Below are positions 40,586-41,970 of a DNA stretch of 41,970 nucleotides, piece after piece. Within the stretch, counting starts at the first letter, position 1. Each line of letters begins with the position of its first letter. The stretch is taken from the NCBI GenBank assembly GCA_945906725.1, contig CAMDRI010000028.1:1-41970 (forward strand), given 5' to 3'. The DNA is from Candidatus Kuenenia stuttgartensis (GTDB lineage Bacteria; Planctomycetota; Planctomycetia; Planctomycetales; Planctomycetaceae). Position numbers and translations under genes: made by a program. Below the pieces are notes generated by a model. The model was not told the origin of the DNA, did not search any database, and saw only the letters and a program-made list of their open reading frames with translations.

Positions 40586-41842
40586 ATGCTCAACGCCGTT
40601 ATTCGATTCGCGCTTCGCTACCGGATGCTCGTCGTCGTGATGAGTCTGGCCTTGTTGGTCTATGGCTCGTATCTGGCGACGACGCTGCCGATCGACGTGT
40701 TCCCGGACCTGGACCGTCCACGCGTCATCATCATTACCGAGTGCCCCGGACTCGCGACTGAAGAAGTCGAGACGATGATCACTCAACCGATTGAGGTCGC
40801 ACTGCTGGGAGCCAGCGGCGTGCAAGCGGTTCGCAGTCAAACCACTGCGGGCTTAAACGTCATCTACATCGAGTTTGACTGGACGACCGAGATTCGAGCC
40901 GCTCGGCAAACGGTGCAGGAGCGGCTGGGCACTCTGGCGGGGGTCTTGCCCGAAGGGATTCGTCCGCAGATGACGCCGCCCGCGTCGATCATGGGGCAGA
41001 TCGTGATCGCCGGGATCTACCGTCAGCCGGGACCGAACGGGGGCGAGTTGTTGCCCGTTGGCAGGACCGGGTTGGTGGTGGAATTGGTTCAACCGACCGA
41101 CAAGTCCCGGCAAGTCTCCGTCTGGCGGCCAGTCAATCGGCACCGACTTGATTCGTGGGAGCCGGTGGCTCTGGACAACATCACATGGGCGGAAGGTGTT
41201 GCCGAACGCCGAGCCACTCTCACGATCGCCGGCCAGCAACACGACGTTCTGTTCCCCACGGCGGAATCGCAGCAGATGGCGTTGCGGACAATCGCCGATT
41301 GGGTGATCCGGCCGCGACTGCTGAAAGTCACTGGCGTTGCCGAGGTCTTCATTCAGGGGGGCGATCGCAAGCAGTATCAGGTGCTCATTGATCCGGCCGC
41401 GCTGCTGGAATACGACGTGACCCTGCAAGAGGTCGAGCAAGCCCTCAAAGAAAGCAACATCAACACGAGTGGTGGCTTCGCCGTCCAAGGCGAAACCGAG
41501 CGGCCGATCCGGGTGCTGGGACGATTGGGGCCGGACTCGCATTTGGTGGTGGAAGACCTGCGCAAGATTCCCATCAAGGTCCATCAAGATCGGTCGGTGC
41601 TGTTGAGCCAGGTGGCCCAGGTCGTCGAAGGTCCGCAATTCAAACGGGGCGACGGCAGCGTCAACGGCCGCGCCGGTGTCGTCTTCACCATCGTCAAGCA
41701 GCCGCACATTGATACCCGCTCGCTGACGGATCGGCTGGAAGAGGCGTTGAAGGAATCCGAAGCCTCGCTGCCGGCTGACATCGTCATCAATTCGGAATTG
41801 TTCCGGCTCAAGAACTTCATCGACCACGGCCAGCGCGCATAG
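40586..41842 (+). pseudogene. HME-type RND efflux pump, fourth system, truncated by foreign sequence
   Basis: The 418-residue frame matches the N-terminal part of a heavy-metal RND pump: TM1 (about 10-30), the LPIDVFPDLDRPRV start of the porter domain, the QPIEVALLGASGVQAVRS and IRPQM stretches, and the docking region up to ELFRLKNFIDHG near residue 415. It carries an extra segment of about 65 residues between GQIVIAGIYRQPG (about 140) and QMALRTIADWVIRPRL. Right where TM2 should begin the sequence changes: QRA and a TAG stop follow, and no TM2-TM12 is seen. The cut lies near base 41830. Adaptor and pump are adjacent (59 bases apart). Whether the remainder of the gene continues outside the window cannot be seen. 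Confidence 0.8.
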
Positions 41843-41970
41843 CTGGGTAGTGTGGGCGAGCTGGCGCGATTGCTGTTTGTATGGTATTCCTCTCCTGGAA
41901 TTCGTCTGCGTGAGTTTGCTGGTCGTGTGACTGCGGACCGGAGCGCAGGAAACCAGACCAGGAGGTGTCG
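41831..41970. other. Unidentified sequence interrupting the RND gene
   Basis: The last 140 bases do not continue the pump in any frame. A short open frame after a GTG (about 41850) is not recognisable. The position at a sharp break in a conserved gene suggests the left end of an inserted mobile element, but neither a terminal repeat nor a transposase is visible before the window ends. An assembly junction is also possible. Confidence 0.45.

Noticed and set aside
41850..41970. GTGTG at the break in the fourth pump as a possible group II intron 5' end
   Set aside because: The exon frame is already lost some 20 bases earlier, and no intron-encoded protein or domain V can be seen in the window.

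Overview
The window (41,970 bases, GC-rich) almost certainly comes from a planctomycete. The evidence is two DUF1559 prepilin-like proteins, one with a textbook [15 protein letters not shown] start; a BlaI/M56 pair; and several families of intergenic palindromic repeats of a kind typical of planctomycete genomes. Many genes end and begin with 4-base ATGA or GTGA overlaps, so operons are easy to trace. No rRNA, tRNA or CRISPR array was seen.

Layout. (1) 1-9628, mixed chromosomal genes: a membrane glycosyltransferase-like gene with an unresolved 5' end, two membrane proteins, an LTA-synthase-like phosphotransferase, a BlaI repressor with its M56 peptidase, a DUF1559 protein, the C-terminal scrap of a phosphate-type porin, and a histidine kinase/response regulator pair. 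(2) 10142-16002, a plus-strand TolC-adaptor-RND operon divergent from the two-component genes, as in cus/cop systems. (3) 16303-29890, a long plus-strand metal block: a Gly/Tyr-rich secreted protein behind a near-perfect sigma-54 promoter, a 12-cysteine secreted protein, two tandem RND adaptors, a thioredoxin-fold protein, an ABC permease/ATPase pair, a small basic protein, a YnfA-like protein, a CzcA-type RND pump, a His/Cys-rich lipoprotein and a TolC protein. (4) 37198-29993, a minus-strand operon: DUF1559 protein, lipoprotein, a shortened adaptor with metal-binding ends, a very large CusA-type pump and a paralogous lipoprotein. (5) 37518-41842: two small secreted proteins, another adaptor and a fourth RND pump, cut off near residue 415 by unrelated sequence.

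The window is thus a heavy-metal efflux island with four RND systems of different subtypes. The CusA-type pump keeps the three methionines expected for Cu(I)/Ag(I), and the CzcA-type pump looks like a divalent-cation exporter. The most novel signals are a Cys/His knuckle (W-C-x2-H-x4/6-C-x2-C) occurring five times in three proteins of block 3; a roughly 285-residue soluble insertion plus an extra membrane hairpin in the CusA-type pump; an adaptor lacking its lipoyl and hairpin core; a duplicated 25-base element in front of two genes flanking blaI-M56; and palindromic repeats that have become part of coding sequences.
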